From the NCBI GenBank assembly GCA_013396655.1, contig WBMV01001109.1, positions 174,937-238,936 on the forward strand: a DNA stretch of 64,000 nt. Reading direction: 5' to 3'. The notes under the pieces are model-generated. The model was not told the DNA's origin, searched no databases, and saw nothing but the letters and a program-made list of their open reading frames with translations. The position numbers were made by a program, and so were the translations under genes. The DNA comes from Campylorhamphus procurvoides (taxonomy: Eukaryota; Chordata; Aves; Passeriformes; Dendrocolaptidae). Each line of letters starts with the position of its first letter. The stretch's first letter is position 1. Positions 1 through 10,702 of this stretch are shown here, one piece after another.

Positions 1-3000
1 TCAGCACCCAGACAGCACCAGGGTCCTGACTGGTGGAGTCCACCTGACCCCCATCACCTACACAACATGCACCTTCCGAAATACACATCACTGCATCACA
101 CCTGTACCAGGATGGGGCCTCTGCAGCTCCACAGCTTCTCCCTCCACATTGGCAAAATGTTGCCCTTGCCCTAAATCAGCCCTAGCCACGAGAGACCCTC
201 TTGTCCTGGGAGATTTAAGCAGTATCCTCATGCTGGGGGGTTTCCAGTGGGCAGGAATAACATTTTCAGGGAGAAAGAGTGAACTGGTTTCCCTTCTGCA
301 TCCACATCATGATTTTAACCCCAGCCAGCAGCTCAGCACCACAGAGCCACTCTCTCCCACAATCCTGCCAAGGGGAGGACAATGGCAAAGGAGAAATTCT
401 TACCTCATGGGTTGAGTAATAATTAAAACAAACTATACTAATAATACTAATGAAAAGATGCCCAGTACAATTGCTCTCATCCCCTGCTGTCACAGTATCT
501 TTACAACACATTTGTGTTTCTTAATGTTAGCTTTGTTAATGGGCCAAAAATTTCCCACCCCTTGGCAGCAATCCTTGTCCTGACCCTGGGATCCCAGCTC
601 CCACCAGCCCAGATGCTGTGTTGGACACCTCCCCACACGGGTTCAATCCCTGGGTCTTGCAGCCCAGCAATATGTTACAATGCAGACCTGAGTGGCTCAG
701 GGAGCACTTGTGCAACTGCATAGCACAGATTTATGTCCTGGCCTTTCAAAGGTGTAACCTCCATGGCAGAGCTCTGCAGTCATGGGCTGGGCAGCTCCAG
801 CACAGCCACGTCCCTGGATAATGTTATGTTTGAGCAAACCAAGCCAGTTTTTGCCTTTTGCTTTGTTTTCCACTTGGATAACCCCTCAGTTCTTAGACCT
901 GGCTTCTCTGGTGCTTTTTTCCTCCCTCTCTGGATGAAACTCGTGCCACCTGCCCGGGATGGCAGTCACACACACAGGCACACTGGTTCCAGCATCCCTG
1001 GGGAACAGACATTGCCTGATCCAAGGACAGGATGGGAATTCAGGCAGCCTCACTGCCTGAGCCCAGTGATAACAAACTTGGGCACAAGTGTTCATTTCCA
1101 TAAAAGAAGTGCTGTGAGGCTAGTGTGGTGCTCCCTGCCCTGCCAGAGCTGCACCAGCACCCCAAGGGACACAGCTCTTTGGGCTGGCATCACACACCCA
1201 GTTCAGAGAAGGGCTTGACACTGTGCCTGTGGGATGGTGAGTGGTCCCAGCAGGAATCCTGAGGGATCAGCCCATTTCAGAACACACATTACCTGCCTGC
1301 AGCTCCCAGCTGATGCCACCTTGGCTGGGCCCAGCATTCCTTTCATGTCCTCATATCTAGGAGGGGATCCTTCCTCCAAGCAGAAAGGAGATGGAAGAGG
1401 GCAAATGGGAGAAAATACTACTTTAACTGCTGCTTTAAAAATTAAACAGGAATGTGGGCAGAGTTAATTCTGGAAACAAAGATTGCACAAATCTGACCAG
1501 AACCTGCAGGTAAGTGAAGCCAGACAGTCCCTTTGAGAAGGGGAAGGACCTGAGGACTGGAAGAAATGGGAAACCAAGTCTTTCTTTGGAGACAAGATAT
1601 GTTTTAGGTAGCAGCACTACAAGAACGTTTGGGAAAGGTGCTCAGAGGATGCTCCAGCTCTCCTTTTAGTTACAGTCAGCACATCAGTGCCATGGTTTTT
1701 AACTGGGAGGGTAAAGCCCGTGGATCCCTCACTGTGCTGCAGAAGCCACAAGGAAATCCCAGCCAGTTCATCCTCAGTGCCTGTGACTGCTGCACTCAGA
1801 GCTGGGGCAGCTTCCAAGGGACTCCAGGGGCACATCCACAGCAATGACACACATTGCCCTGCTCACAAATGCAATCCAGTTTTATGACATCCTGTTTCTG
1901 CTGAGGGCCATGACAAATGAATCCGGTCCTCTTTTCAGGGAAGGAACATGCCACGTCACCTGACAGAGGGGTGTGTGTGCTCCTGGCACAGCTGGCACAC
2001 GCTGGGCTCCTGCTGCCCTGAGCCTGCTCTGCTATCACTGCCAGGCAGAGACACAGTTTCCACAGTGCCCCTGGAAGAGGCAATTCCCCCATGGGGTGCC
2101 CTCCCAAGGGTGCTGCTGCCTCTGGCATTTCACCTTCACTGCCTCAGTCTAGCCATCCTCAGCTGCTAAAAGTTTCCAACACTTCCCTCATGTTTCTTTT
2201 TTCCCCTCCAGTGCCCCTGTGGTGGCTCAGCCTCTTTATCCAGTCCTGGCTCTCTGTAGGACTTTCTTTGTGTGGTATTTGTATGGCAAGAGTCTCCCCT
2301 ACTCCACCAGCACCTGGATAGGTACTGACATCCCCTTGGCTTTCCCAGCACCTGGGAGCTCCATCTCTGAATTGTTCCTCTCCTTCCTTCATTTCAAAGT
2401 TTTATTCCTGGCAGGTTGCTCCTGCTTGGCTCTGAACACATCCTAGGGACAGCAAGAGATGTCCCTCCCTGCCTCTGCTGCCCCAATGCCTCTGTCCCCT
2501 CTTCCTCTCTGTGTTTCTTCCCAAATTATCCAGGATTTTCACTATCATCAAGTCCCAGTTTGTCACCTGGTGTGAGCTTATTATTCTCATTATTTTATCA
2601 ATATAACAAAAAAAACCCCAACAAACAAACAAACACTATAAAACACCAAAACCCAACAGTGTCACAACCTCCAGCTCTGTGATATTTCCATAAAGCACAG
2701 CCCCTTCCGGGAAAACCTGCTCTTCCCAGAAATGTCCCTGGCCCCCCCAGCCCTAACTTCTCATGTGGAAGCAACGTTTGCAATAAAAATTAAAACCTTT
2801 AGCAAACATCATCAGAACCAACTTGCCAACAAACAAATAATTACCAGGCAATTACTCTGTGGACAACCAAGCAGGAAACTCAGGAACAGCATTTTGTCCA
2901 TGTTAAACAGGGAAACACAGGTAGGGAAGAGAAGCACCAAATAGTAAAAGTTGCTACTTAAACCACAAATCGAGGAAAGAAACATTCATTCTGATCCCAC

Positions 3001-3500
3001 TCACCTCCTGCTTGGCTGGCTTTGTACAGGGGACCGATCCTCCAGCCCTGGGAGCTTCGGCATTGCCAGTGATGGGATGTGGAGGCGCTGCTGGCTGGGT
3101 CTGTCTCGTTGCTCGGTCCCTGTTCCTGCTGTCCTGCCCAGAGCACGACATGACACCCCATTGCTCCCTGCCTGGGACTCGGGCACCCACACCAGGCTGC
3201 TCGGGAGTGCTTTGGGAGGGCTTTGGAGCACCCTCCTCAGCAGGCTCCAGCACAGGAGTGTCCCAGGTGCTGCTGCTTTAGCCACCCAACCCAGCTGTTG
3301 GTACTTCAACCACTTCACCTGCAGCCCCTGAATTACTAAAAGCAAGCCAGGAATTTTTCCCTTTGCCCACTGGACTTCTTCTGCACTCCCTGAACATTCC
3401 CATCCTCCCTCGGTTGTGCCAGCAGGTTCCACGGGTGGGCAGCGTCCTCTTGGGGGCAAAACCAGTCACAGTAAACTGGTGGCAGTTTTGGGCGCTGCAG
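1..3500. other. Non-coding single-copy DNA
   Basis: No exon, RNA gene or recognisable transposon is visible. Open frames on both strands are short, overlap each other and show no protein-family motifs. The stretch mixes GC-rich text with small AT-rich patches, for example around 420-470 and 2760-2850. An A-rich CAAA run at 2606-2660 is listed separately. Weakly diverged old repeats could be hidden here that I cannot recognise by eye. Confidence 0.6.
2606..2660. repeat. A-rich (CAAA)n low-complexity run
   Basis: A run of eight A's is followed by CCCCAACAAACAAACAAACA and then further A/C-rich text. It could be the decayed tail of an old retroposon, but no element body is recognisable next to it. 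Confidence 0.7.
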
Positions 3501-3680
3501 GGAGCGGATTATGCAAATGAGGATACCAGCTTTAATGGCATTCCAAGATTTTTCGTCAAATTTAATTACCTTCCACCTTCCCCCTCTCTGTGCCTGTCCC
3601 TGATCAAATTAAAACAAACAACCCCCAGCAGAGTGTTTGTGACAGGAATCGTGTTGGAGACTAATTAAAACCTGACGATG
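3501..3680. promoter_or_regulatory. AT-rich island with octamer motif, candidate enhancer
   Basis: A perfect POU/octamer site ATGCAAAT lies at 3511-3518. It is followed by several TTTAAT, TTTAATTA and CTAATTAAAA homeodomain-type cores up to 3670. The block stands out from GC-rich flanks. Enhancer function is inferred from composition and motifs only. Confidence 0.3.
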
Positions 3681-3720
3681 CTCACTGTGATGAACCCAGC
3701 AGTGCCAGGCAGAGGGGGAG

Positions 3721-3775
3721 CAGGGCAGGTGGCACAGGGACAGGGCAGGTGGCACAGGGACAGGGCAGGTGGCAG
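3721..3775. repeat. 20-bp tandem repeat, 2.75 copies
   Basis: The unit CAGGGCAGGTGGCACAGGGA occurs at 3721-3740 and 3741-3760 without a difference, with a partial third copy to 3775. The identity of the full copies points to recent expansion or slippage. Confidence 0.93.
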
Positions 3776-6650
3776 GGCACACTTGCAAGGCACTGGGTGC
3801 TCCCCATGGCTGCTCATTACCTGCACACTCCCAATCCCTCAGAACAGCTCCTGCCTGTGCCACGGCCGGCTGGGAGGCAGCTGGGTGGGGAACACTTGGT
3901 TCTCAGTTAACTTCAGCAATAATTTAATGAACTAATTAATAAACCCATGCGGCCCCTTCTCTGGGACGCTGTGGAGTCTGGCGAGGCAAGGTCTGTGTGG
4001 GGCTGCCATCTGCCATGGCACTGGGAGCTGGGGAGCAGGGGCAGCTGGTCTGATCACCCTCTCACGTGTCTGTCCCTATTAGAGAGGTGGCCCTTGGCAC
4101 ACAGGGTTCAGGCTGGCCCTGGCAGCTTCCCCCACCCCTATCCAGCTCCCTCCACCCCAGCCCAGTTCCCCCCATCCCTGCCCAGCATTCCTGCTGCACT
4201 TCCCCTCTCCTGCATTCCTCCAAGTCTGGCCTTGGTGTGCAGCAGCCCTCACTGTGTCCTCTCGGAGTTTTGCCTTTTCCCCTCTTGTTTCCAGTGCCCA
4301 TGTACCCCCGATACCCACAGGAACTGAGCTGGCAGCTCTGGCTCCCTGTGCCCCTGGCCACACGGGCCCAGCTGGGATGGGAGGACAGGTGGGTGTTTGC
4401 AGGCACTGTGTGGCTGAACAGACAGCAGGGAACAATCCCGTGTGATGAACTGGCCGTGAGCTGACCCCTCACAGTCCACGCTGTCCTCAGGGGTGTCCTT
4501 GTTACGGCATTGATGAAGTCACTGAGTGATCCCTTGTTCATATTCCCATAAATCAATGGGGCCTGGCGCTGTCACACACTGACTGGTTCCAGTATTTTAG
4601 TTGGGAGAGTCCTCAAGGGGAGCTGGGCTCATTAATTAAATCCTTCTAATCAATCTGGCCTCTAAGGGCACCAGTTATTTATTCATCAGAGGCTGTACTG
4701 TGCAGCCCAGGAGATCTGAAAGGCAGTAAATAAACATGGAAATTGAAAGCTGAGGCAGCAGACTTTGCCTGGGCCTGTGACACTTCAGAGCTGCGTCAGA
4801 TAATATGGGATCATACCTTTAATTTAACAAAATCCAATAAAAAGTGTGTCTGGATTGAACAACACCCATGGGGGAGCTGCTGGGGGACAAGCCCTCCAGG
4901 GTCAGGGTGGACCCTTGGCACTCCCATGGGTGGTCTAAGCCAGACTCTGCATGGAAAAAAGTAATTGAAGTGCAGATGGGTGCAGGAGGGCAGGGAGGGG
5001 CATGGGATTAGCCTATCATCATGGCTAGACTTCACAAACAAAGATTTGGGAGCCTATAAATCATAATAAATTAATATGCAAAGCTGGGGGCAAGGGTTTT
5101 TCCCACCACAGCTTCCTCTCAATGTGAGAACTACGACTTGGATGTTCCCTCACCATCGAACTACCTTCCTAAAGTCCCCGACCCTGTAACCTGGAAAACT
5201 TCTGCAAAAGGAAGTGGGAATTTATAAAAGAGATGTGGATCTGTCCACATTTTGTGAGTGCTCTGCCACTGAGGAACAAAAACCCTTTTGGGAACCGCTG
5301 CTGTGGAGGGGACCAGCTGGGGAGGGCAGGAAGGTCCCCCCAACCTCCTCCTCCAGCTCTCCAGGATGAGTTGGGCTGGGAGAGCCCACAGCCCTCTCTC
5401 CCAGCTCATCTGGCCCAGCAGCATCAACCCCAGTGCTGGCCGTGGGGACAGGAACCTGCAGAGCCAGGGCAGGGCACTGGGATCCCCTTGGGGGCTTTGC
5501 CAGGGGGGCAGAAGCCAGACCTGTCCGAATGCCCCATCCCCTCTCTCAGCTCCTGCATCCCCCGGGGCTGGGCTGGTTCCTGCGGTTTTCCCCTCCCATT
5601 TCCCCCTTAGTTTGCAGTGGAGCTCTAATGAGAGGAGTACAAACTAAGTACTTTCAGCCATGGAGAAAGAAGTGAGGTTCACATTCAGGATTTTCTGAGC
5701 TGCTTTCTCCCCACCATGTCCTAGACTCCTGGTGATTCATCACGACCTTCTTACTTCTGAGTTAACACACTTGGCTGCTGGTTGATGTTTTATTAATTCT
5801 GGACTCGTTTTCATGAAGATCTGTCCTATCCAGAAACAAAATGTTTTTATCATGTGTCCCAAGTTTCTGGCCAACCTTTTGGTCTCCAAGTTTCCTTGGA
5901 ATGAGGGCGAGCACACAAAGAGCAGTAAATCCAATCTTTCAGACATTTTTTCCTCTGAGGATCAGAAAGCCCAAACACCCCTGCCTGAAGGATGCCCTGG
6001 GCAGGGGCTGGTCCATCGGTGCCACCAGTTACACAGCAAAGCACAAGAGCTGTGTTACTGGGATGAGACCCCAGTGCAGCATGTTCCCAAAATCCCTGAA
6101 TGGAAAATCTATAGGCCTAGAAATGAAGGCATTTGTTCACTCACTGTCCCCATGGTTAGCTGAAGCAGTTTGCCTTCGCCAGGGGCTGCAGTGGGAAGAC
6201 AGATGGTGAGAGTATCTCCAGCTGTCAGTCCCTGGGGATGTGTGGAGGAATCAGTGTTTGGCATCTGATTTAGCTCTGCTGCCTCCTCGAGTCACCACTG
6301 TCCCCGGCTCTGAAAGACGTGTGTGCTTCTGAGACAGATAAATTAAACCTCGCACGTGCTCATCCTCCCTGAAATGTCAGCTGGCAGCTCGTCAGGAGGA
6401 TCCAGTAGATGTGGGCTCACTCCCTGGAATCTGGATGTCTGTCTCCTTCCCCTTCCAGGGCAGAGGCAGGACCCACAGCCAGCCCAGGAGGGCAGAACCA
6501 GGCAGGGACAGCTTCTGGAAAAAGGGGAACCTTTGGGAACCATTCCCTTTTCAGGGCTGGCTCTAGGGCTGGGGGCAAGCCAAAGGAGCCCAGCCTAGGG
6601 GACAGCTGTGTTATCTGGGCAGGGGACACCTGAGAAGCAGAAACACTGGA
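3776..6650. other. Non-coding single-copy DNA with AT-rich patches
   Basis: No gene is supported. Visible structure is limited to AT-rich patches rich in TAAT cores at about 4630-4740 (ATTAATTAAAT, TCTAATCAAT) and 5050-5085 (ATAAATCATAATAAATTAATATGC split by short gaps). The intervening text is GC-rich and C-rich, which leaves long uninterrupted open frames with no domain content. Confidence 0.55.
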
Positions 6651-6654
6651 GAGA

Positions 6655-6681
6655 AGGAAGAGGAGGAGGAGGAGGAGGAGG
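6655..6681. repeat. (GGA)n microsatellite
   Basis: The sequence reads GGAAG followed by an uninterrupted GAG/GGA run of about eight triplets. It creates a spurious poly-Ser/Leu stretch in overlapping open frames. Confidence 0.9.
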
Positions 6682-7200
6682 CAGACATTCCATGAGAATC
6701 CCCATCTGTAGGGAGAGGGAGGGGGGTCCAGGGCTGTAACACATCCCAGATGAGGTGGGAAGGGCTCAGCAGAGCATGAGTCACTACAGTGGAGGGGAGA
6801 GCAGTGCTCTGATAAGAGGTGAGGCAATTTCCCATGGCTGTTTAATCTTCATTCACTAGACTGTGCCAGCTCGAGTCTTGCACAAGGGTCCCCTGGGGAC
6901 CCCAGCATTCAAGCCCCTCCCTTGGCTGCTGGACAATCCCTGTGTCTTTCCTGGGCACATGGCAGTGTCGTTCTGGTGCCCACAGAGAGTGTGTGGCAGG
7001 GAGAGATGGCAGCTGCCTTGAGGGACAGCCCAGATGAGGCTGGCTCTGACCACTCCAGGAGGTCCCATTCCCAGCAAATAGAATGCATCCCATCCCTATT
7101 GGCACGAGTAGCTGAAGGTAAAGGACCTGGACTGATGCCCTGTTGGTACAAGCCCCAAAGTTCATGGCTTTGAAGAGGATTACATCCCCTCTCATCATGG
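6682..7200. other. Non-coding DNA
   Basis: I see no gene, RNA or repeat here. The text runs directly into the antisense CR1 fragment that starts near 7205. Confidence 0.5.
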
Positions 7201-7204
7201 AATA

Positions 7205-7340
7205 AAAATCATGGAATCACAGGGTAGTTTGGGTTGGGAAGGGAACTTAAAGATCATGTATTCCTTCCATGGGCAGGGACACCTTCCACTAGACCAGGTG
7301 GTTCCAAGCCCCATCCAACCTGGCCTTGGACACTTCCAGG
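7205..7340 (-). mobile_element. CR1 LINE 3' end, first part (split by assembly)
   Basis: On the plus strand the text begins with the reversed CR1 3' end (AATCATGGAATCACAGG, then GTTTGGGTTGGGAAGGGAAC) and continues in CR1 order up to the N at 7341. Translated on the minus strand, the left edge of the element gives the RT C-terminal remnant LEVSKARLDGAWNHLV. The element stops abruptly at the N and resumes at 7965, where the last 21 bases of this part are repeated exactly. This is a dead 5'-truncated copy of the avian non-LTR retrotransposon CR1. Confidence 0.92.
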
Positions 7341-7341
7341 N
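7341..7341. other. Assembly gap (single N)
   Basis: One N separates the CR1 text from an unrelated CpG-rich segment. The sequence on its left matches the sequence right of the next N (7965-7985), which shows the join is wrong. Confidence 0.95.
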
Positions 7342-7640
7342 CAGCCGCCGCGCGGGGGCAGGCGGAGACCGCGGGAGGCTCGTGGGGCCGGGCTGTCGGT
7401 CCTGCGGGAATCTCCTCGGGAATCTCCTCGGGAACCTCTGCGGGAATCAGTCCGGGATGCACGAGAGTCCCGGAGCGGGGGGCGCTGCTCTCGGCGGGGT
7501 GCGGGGGCTCTCCGGGGAGCGGAGGGACAGCGAGCTCCGAATCCGAACCGATACGGGACTGGAGGGAACGACTCCAGCAGAAAGAGCCTCCCGAGCGCGG
7601 GGCTGGAGGGGTGAACTGGGAGCGTGTCGGGGAGGAGGGC
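7342..7640. promoter_or_regulatory. CpG-rich segment (CpG island, misplaced contig)
   Basis: Dense CpG, for example CAGCCGCCGCGCGGGGGC at the start, makes this the most CpG-rich text in the first 10 kb. A short repeat of the type CGGGAATCTCCT lies at about 7405-7455. It belongs to a contig (7342-7963) that overlaps 8255-8591 and probably lies immediately upstream of it. A promoter is possible, but no transcript can be assigned. Confidence 0.5.
7405..7455. repeat. 15-bp GC-rich tandem repeat
   Basis: Tandem CGGGAATCTCCT, CGGGAATCTCCT and CGGGAACCTCTG units are followed by a weaker CGGGAATCAGTC copy. About four units are seen. Confidence 0.75.
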
Positions 7641-7963
7641 AGGGACAGGCGGAGGAGGTGGGAGGGCACGAGTGGGTGCAGAGAGGGACCTGCAGTGGGA
7701 CCAGGTCACCAGACTGATCCCAGACTCCCCGCTCCGAGCTGGGGCTCCCGTTTGTGTCCCTTCCAGAGCTGGAGCTGGGCCGTGGGGATGGATGTCCCCT
7801 CCTGCAGATCCCACAGACAGACAGACAGACACCTCCAGAGTCACTCCGGTGGGTGCTGCCTTGAGCCAGCACCTGCTGTTCCACGAGCATCCCTTTGCAA
7901 GGCTGTTGTGCCCCCGTCCTGGGTTTGTTCCCAGTCTCCCTTCCTCCCCCCGCTCTGTCCCAC
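7627..7963. repeat. 337-bp exact duplicate, copy 1 (assembly artefact)
   Basis: This segment matches 8255-8591 base for base as far as I can read. Copy 1 ends exactly at the N at 7964 and copy 2 begins exactly after the N at 8254. Those are the properties of two contig ends that overlap but were not merged. It contains a (CAGA)n stretch and otherwise no recognisable gene. Confidence 0.93.
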
Positions 7964-7964
7964 N
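7964..7964. other. Assembly gap (single N)
   Basis: This N joins the end of the CpG-rich contig to the continuing CR1 text. Both neighbours have better partners elsewhere: the left side overlaps 8591 and the right side overlaps 7340. Confidence 0.95.
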
Positions 7965-8080
7965 CTGGCCTTGGACACTTCCAGGGATGGGGCAGCCACA
8001 GCTTCTCTGGGCATCCTGTGCCAGGGCCTCACAACACTCTGAATAGTCTCAGTCTTCTCTCTTCAGTAAATCTCCCCCAG
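7965..8080 (-). mobile_element. CR1 LINE 3' region, second part (split by assembly)
   Basis: The first 21 bases repeat the last 21 before the N at 7341. The text then continues in CR1 order (GGATGGGGCAGCCACAGC, then the C-terminal RT remnant on the minus strand reading MPREAVAAPSLEVSKA). Joined to 7205-7340 it forms a continuous antisense CR1 fragment. The right boundary is approximate because similarity fades after about 8060. Confidence 0.9.
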
Positions 8081-8155
8081 TGGTTCAGCATTTCCTTCTG
8101 ATCCTTCCCACCATTCTTCCCTGTGTCCCCCATCTGTCTCAAACTGCTGTGGATC

Positions 8156-8253
8156 CACCTGTGGGTCCTTCATGGGTGCAAGGCTGTCTGTGGGTCCGTC
8201 CGTGGGCGTGGGTGCCAGTGTGGGTCGGCCCGTGGGTCGGTCCGTGGTGCGGG
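8156..8253. repeat. Degenerate GTGGGTCNGTCC tandem repeat at contig end
   Basis: Repeated GTGGGTCC, GTGGGCGTGGGTGCC, GTGGGTCGG and TCCGTGG units run right up to the N at 8254. Tandem GC-rich sequence at a contig edge explains why the assembly broke here; the true array may be longer. Confidence 0.7.
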
Positions 8254-8254
8254 N
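8254..8254. other. Assembly gap (single N)
   Basis: This is the third N of the cluster. The text right of it duplicates 7627-7963. Confidence 0.95.
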
Positions 8255-8591
8255 TCGGGGAGGAGGGCAGGGACAGGCGGAGGAGGTGGGAGGGCACGAG
8301 TGGGTGCAGAGAGGGACCTGCAGTGGGACCAGGTCACCAGACTGATCCCAGACTCCCCGCTCCGAGCTGGGGCTCCCGTTTGTGTCCCTTCCAGAGCTGG
8401 AGCTGGGCCGTGGGGATGGATGTCCCCTCCTGCAGATCCCACAGACAGACAGACAGACACCTCCAGAGTCACTCCGGTGGGTGCTGCCTTGAGCCAGCAC
8501 CTGCTGTTCCACGAGCATCCCTTTGCAAGGCTGTTGTGCCCCCGTCCTGGGTTTGTTCCCAGTCTCCCTTCCTCCCCCCGCTCTGTCCCAC
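8255..8591. repeat. 337-bp exact duplicate, copy 2
   Basis: Base-for-base match to 7627-7963. This copy continues into unique DNA (CTGGAGATGCCCGTG), so it is the one with natural right-hand flank. The real genome probably has one copy. Confidence 0.93.
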
Positions 8592-9235
8592 TGGAGATGC
8601 CCGTGTGAAAGCGGGATCTTTGTTTCGGGGTGCGGGACGGGCGCCCGCCCCACCTGCCCCCAGCATCCCCTCCTTGCCTGCCGCGGTTGCCGGGGCGATG
8701 GGTATGATGTGATAAACAGAGGGAAACGGGATGACGGCAGCTGGCAAAGGGCAGAATGGATTTTATTTCACGTTTATTGAAGCACAAATTGCCATAAGAA
8801 CCAACTTCCTCATGAGCAAACAAGGGAAGCCGAGACCCTCTGGGCTGCGTGGGTCTCTCTGGCCTCCAAAGCAGCCTTTGAGCTGATATCCCTGCCCTGC
8901 TGCCTGAGCCGAGCTGTGGGTTTTCCATGGAAATGTCTGTTTACACTTGGAGAAAGATCTTGGGGTGTTTGGGAAGGCTTTGCTGGCAAGCAGGAGGCTG
9001 GGATGGCCCCAGGAGGACGCTCTGCTGGGATGCACCACCTGAACAGCGTGGGAGACTGGGAAGGAGCCGTGACCTGGGGGGACAGGAGAGCTCTGCCACC
9101 TCTGACCAAGCCAGGAGGACACTCCAGAAGGGATTATGGCCAATCTAACAGTAAATAAGGAAAAACAACTCCCAGATTTTGCATGTATGTTTGCATAAAC
9201 TCTGGTGGTTGACATATTTCCATCTCTTTCTCTCA
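8592..9235. other. Non-coding DNA, partly conserved-looking
   Basis: No gene is supported. The stretch 8690-8830 changes from GC-rich to balanced text (GATAAACAGAGGGAAACGGG, ATTTTATTTCACGTTTATTG) and could be a regulatory island. The remainder looks ordinary. Confidence 0.45.
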
Positions 9236-9239
9236 TCTT

Positions 9240-9690
9240 TCTGGGCTACAGGATGTGAAGTTGGAGAGACAAGAAGGACATTGAGGGGCTGGAGCATATC
9301 CAAAGAAGGGAATGGAGCTGGAGAGGGGCTGGAGCAGCAAGAGTGGCTGAGGAAGCTGGAGGGGCTCAGCCTGGAGAAAAGGAGGCTCAGGGGGGACCTT
9401 CTGGCTCTCTGCAAGTCCCTGACAGGAGGAGGGAGCCAGGTGGGAGTTGGGCTCTGCTCCCAGGGATGAAGGGCCAGAACAAGAGTAAGTGGCCTTAGTC
9501 TGTGCTAAGGGAGGTTGAGGTTGAATATCAGAGAAACCTTCTTCCCCAAAAAGGTGGTGAGGCACTGGAAGTGGCTCCCCAAAGCAGTGGTGGAGTCACC
9601 ATCCCTGGAGGGGTTTAACAGACATCCCTGGGAAGAGTTACAGCAAATGAGTTTAGGGAAGATCAAGTACCTTGGAGATGAATTTCCATC
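9240..9690 (+). mobile_element. CR1 LINE fragment, sense strand, end of ORF2 and 3' UTR
   Basis: Plus-strand text follows the CR1 3' region: GGGGCTCAGCCTGGAGAAAA, later GAGCCAGGTGGGAGT, then GGTGGAGTCACCATCCCTGG. From about 9554 one frame reads VVRHWKWLPKAVVESPSLE, the recognisable C-terminus of the CR1 reverse transcriptase. The element is 5'-truncated and mutated: the frame upstream is broken and the 3' tail beyond about 9650 has drifted. It is the only clear CR1 in this window on the plus strand. Confidence 0.92.
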
Positions 9691-10643
9691 TGTAGGTAAC
9701 AGTACCCACCACGGGCTGGTGCTCTCTGTGTGTTCCCAGCACAGCCCCTGCCATACAGATGGTTTCTGGTCAGAGCTGCAGCCCAGGAGCAGGGATGATC
9801 TGGCAGTGGTAATATTATCCTCACTGCAGATGGAATTGCATTTTACTGATTTTCAGACCCAGGAGGGCCCATGTACAACTCTCTGGTCTGATCTGCAGGG
9901 CGGGGATGGTGCTCCAAGTGGAAAGGCCAGTGGAAAATGAGCCAAAGAATGCTGATATGCACAAAGCTTTCCCAGGTACCCCACTCCTCATGACTCCTGC
10001 TGCCCTGCTTCCAGGCCATCCCACTGTGGGTGAAATGGAGAAGCCCTCAAGGAATTTTAAAGTGTCTACAGGAAATACCTGAAACTCTCTGCAGCAGGAA
10101 ATGGAAGCGGAGGAGTTTAAGTGGCCCCGACATCTGGGACACTGGCCTGGAGCATCCTCAGGCTGCAGCTGAGGATGTGAAGGGAAAGGAACCATCCACA
10201 GATGGTGAAACAAGGGGACAGATCCTCTGCACAACCTCAAAAAGTCCCTGGGTGGATAATCCCCTGAGGAGAGGGGAAATGTGCTGCTGGTGCTGATGTG
10301 GATCATTTGTGGGTGAAATTGTTGGTGATTTGTGTTTTCACTCAGCTGGACAAGAGCAAAAATCCACAGAGCAAGTGAAGCAGAAGCCAGGAGACAGGGC
10401 TGTGCACATCTTCCCCATGCCCCACTTTCCGAGGCTCTTTCCCTCTGCTCCCAACTCAGGTGTTCTCTCCATCCATCCCCTTGGATGGATGAGCTCAGAA
10501 GCAGCTCCAACCTGCCCAGTTCATATCCCACAGTCAGGACTGACAGGATCCCAATTCCAGAGATATCCAGACTTCTGGTCCCCCTGACCTGCCAGAGGCC
10601 TTCTGGGGAGAAGAAACGGGGATGTTCTGACAAGTGCCTTGGG

Positions 10644-10702
10644 TGGAGGAGAAGGAGGACAAGGAAGAAGAGGAGGAACAGGAGGAGGAGGAGGAGGAGG
10701 CA
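10644..10702. repeat. Purine (GGA)n microsatellite
   Basis: An imperfect GGA/GAA run ends in eight or so uninterrupted GGA triplets. It is a purine-strand tract able to form non-B DNA. Confidence 0.9.

Noticed and set aside
6962..6985. GGCAGTGTCGTTCTGGT, reminiscent of a miR-34 family start
   Set aside because: Only about the first ten bases match and no complementary hairpin arm is visible.
7254..8928. Long overlapping frames on both strands across the N cluster
   Set aside because: They read through N's and across misordered contigs, so they do not exist as such in the genome.
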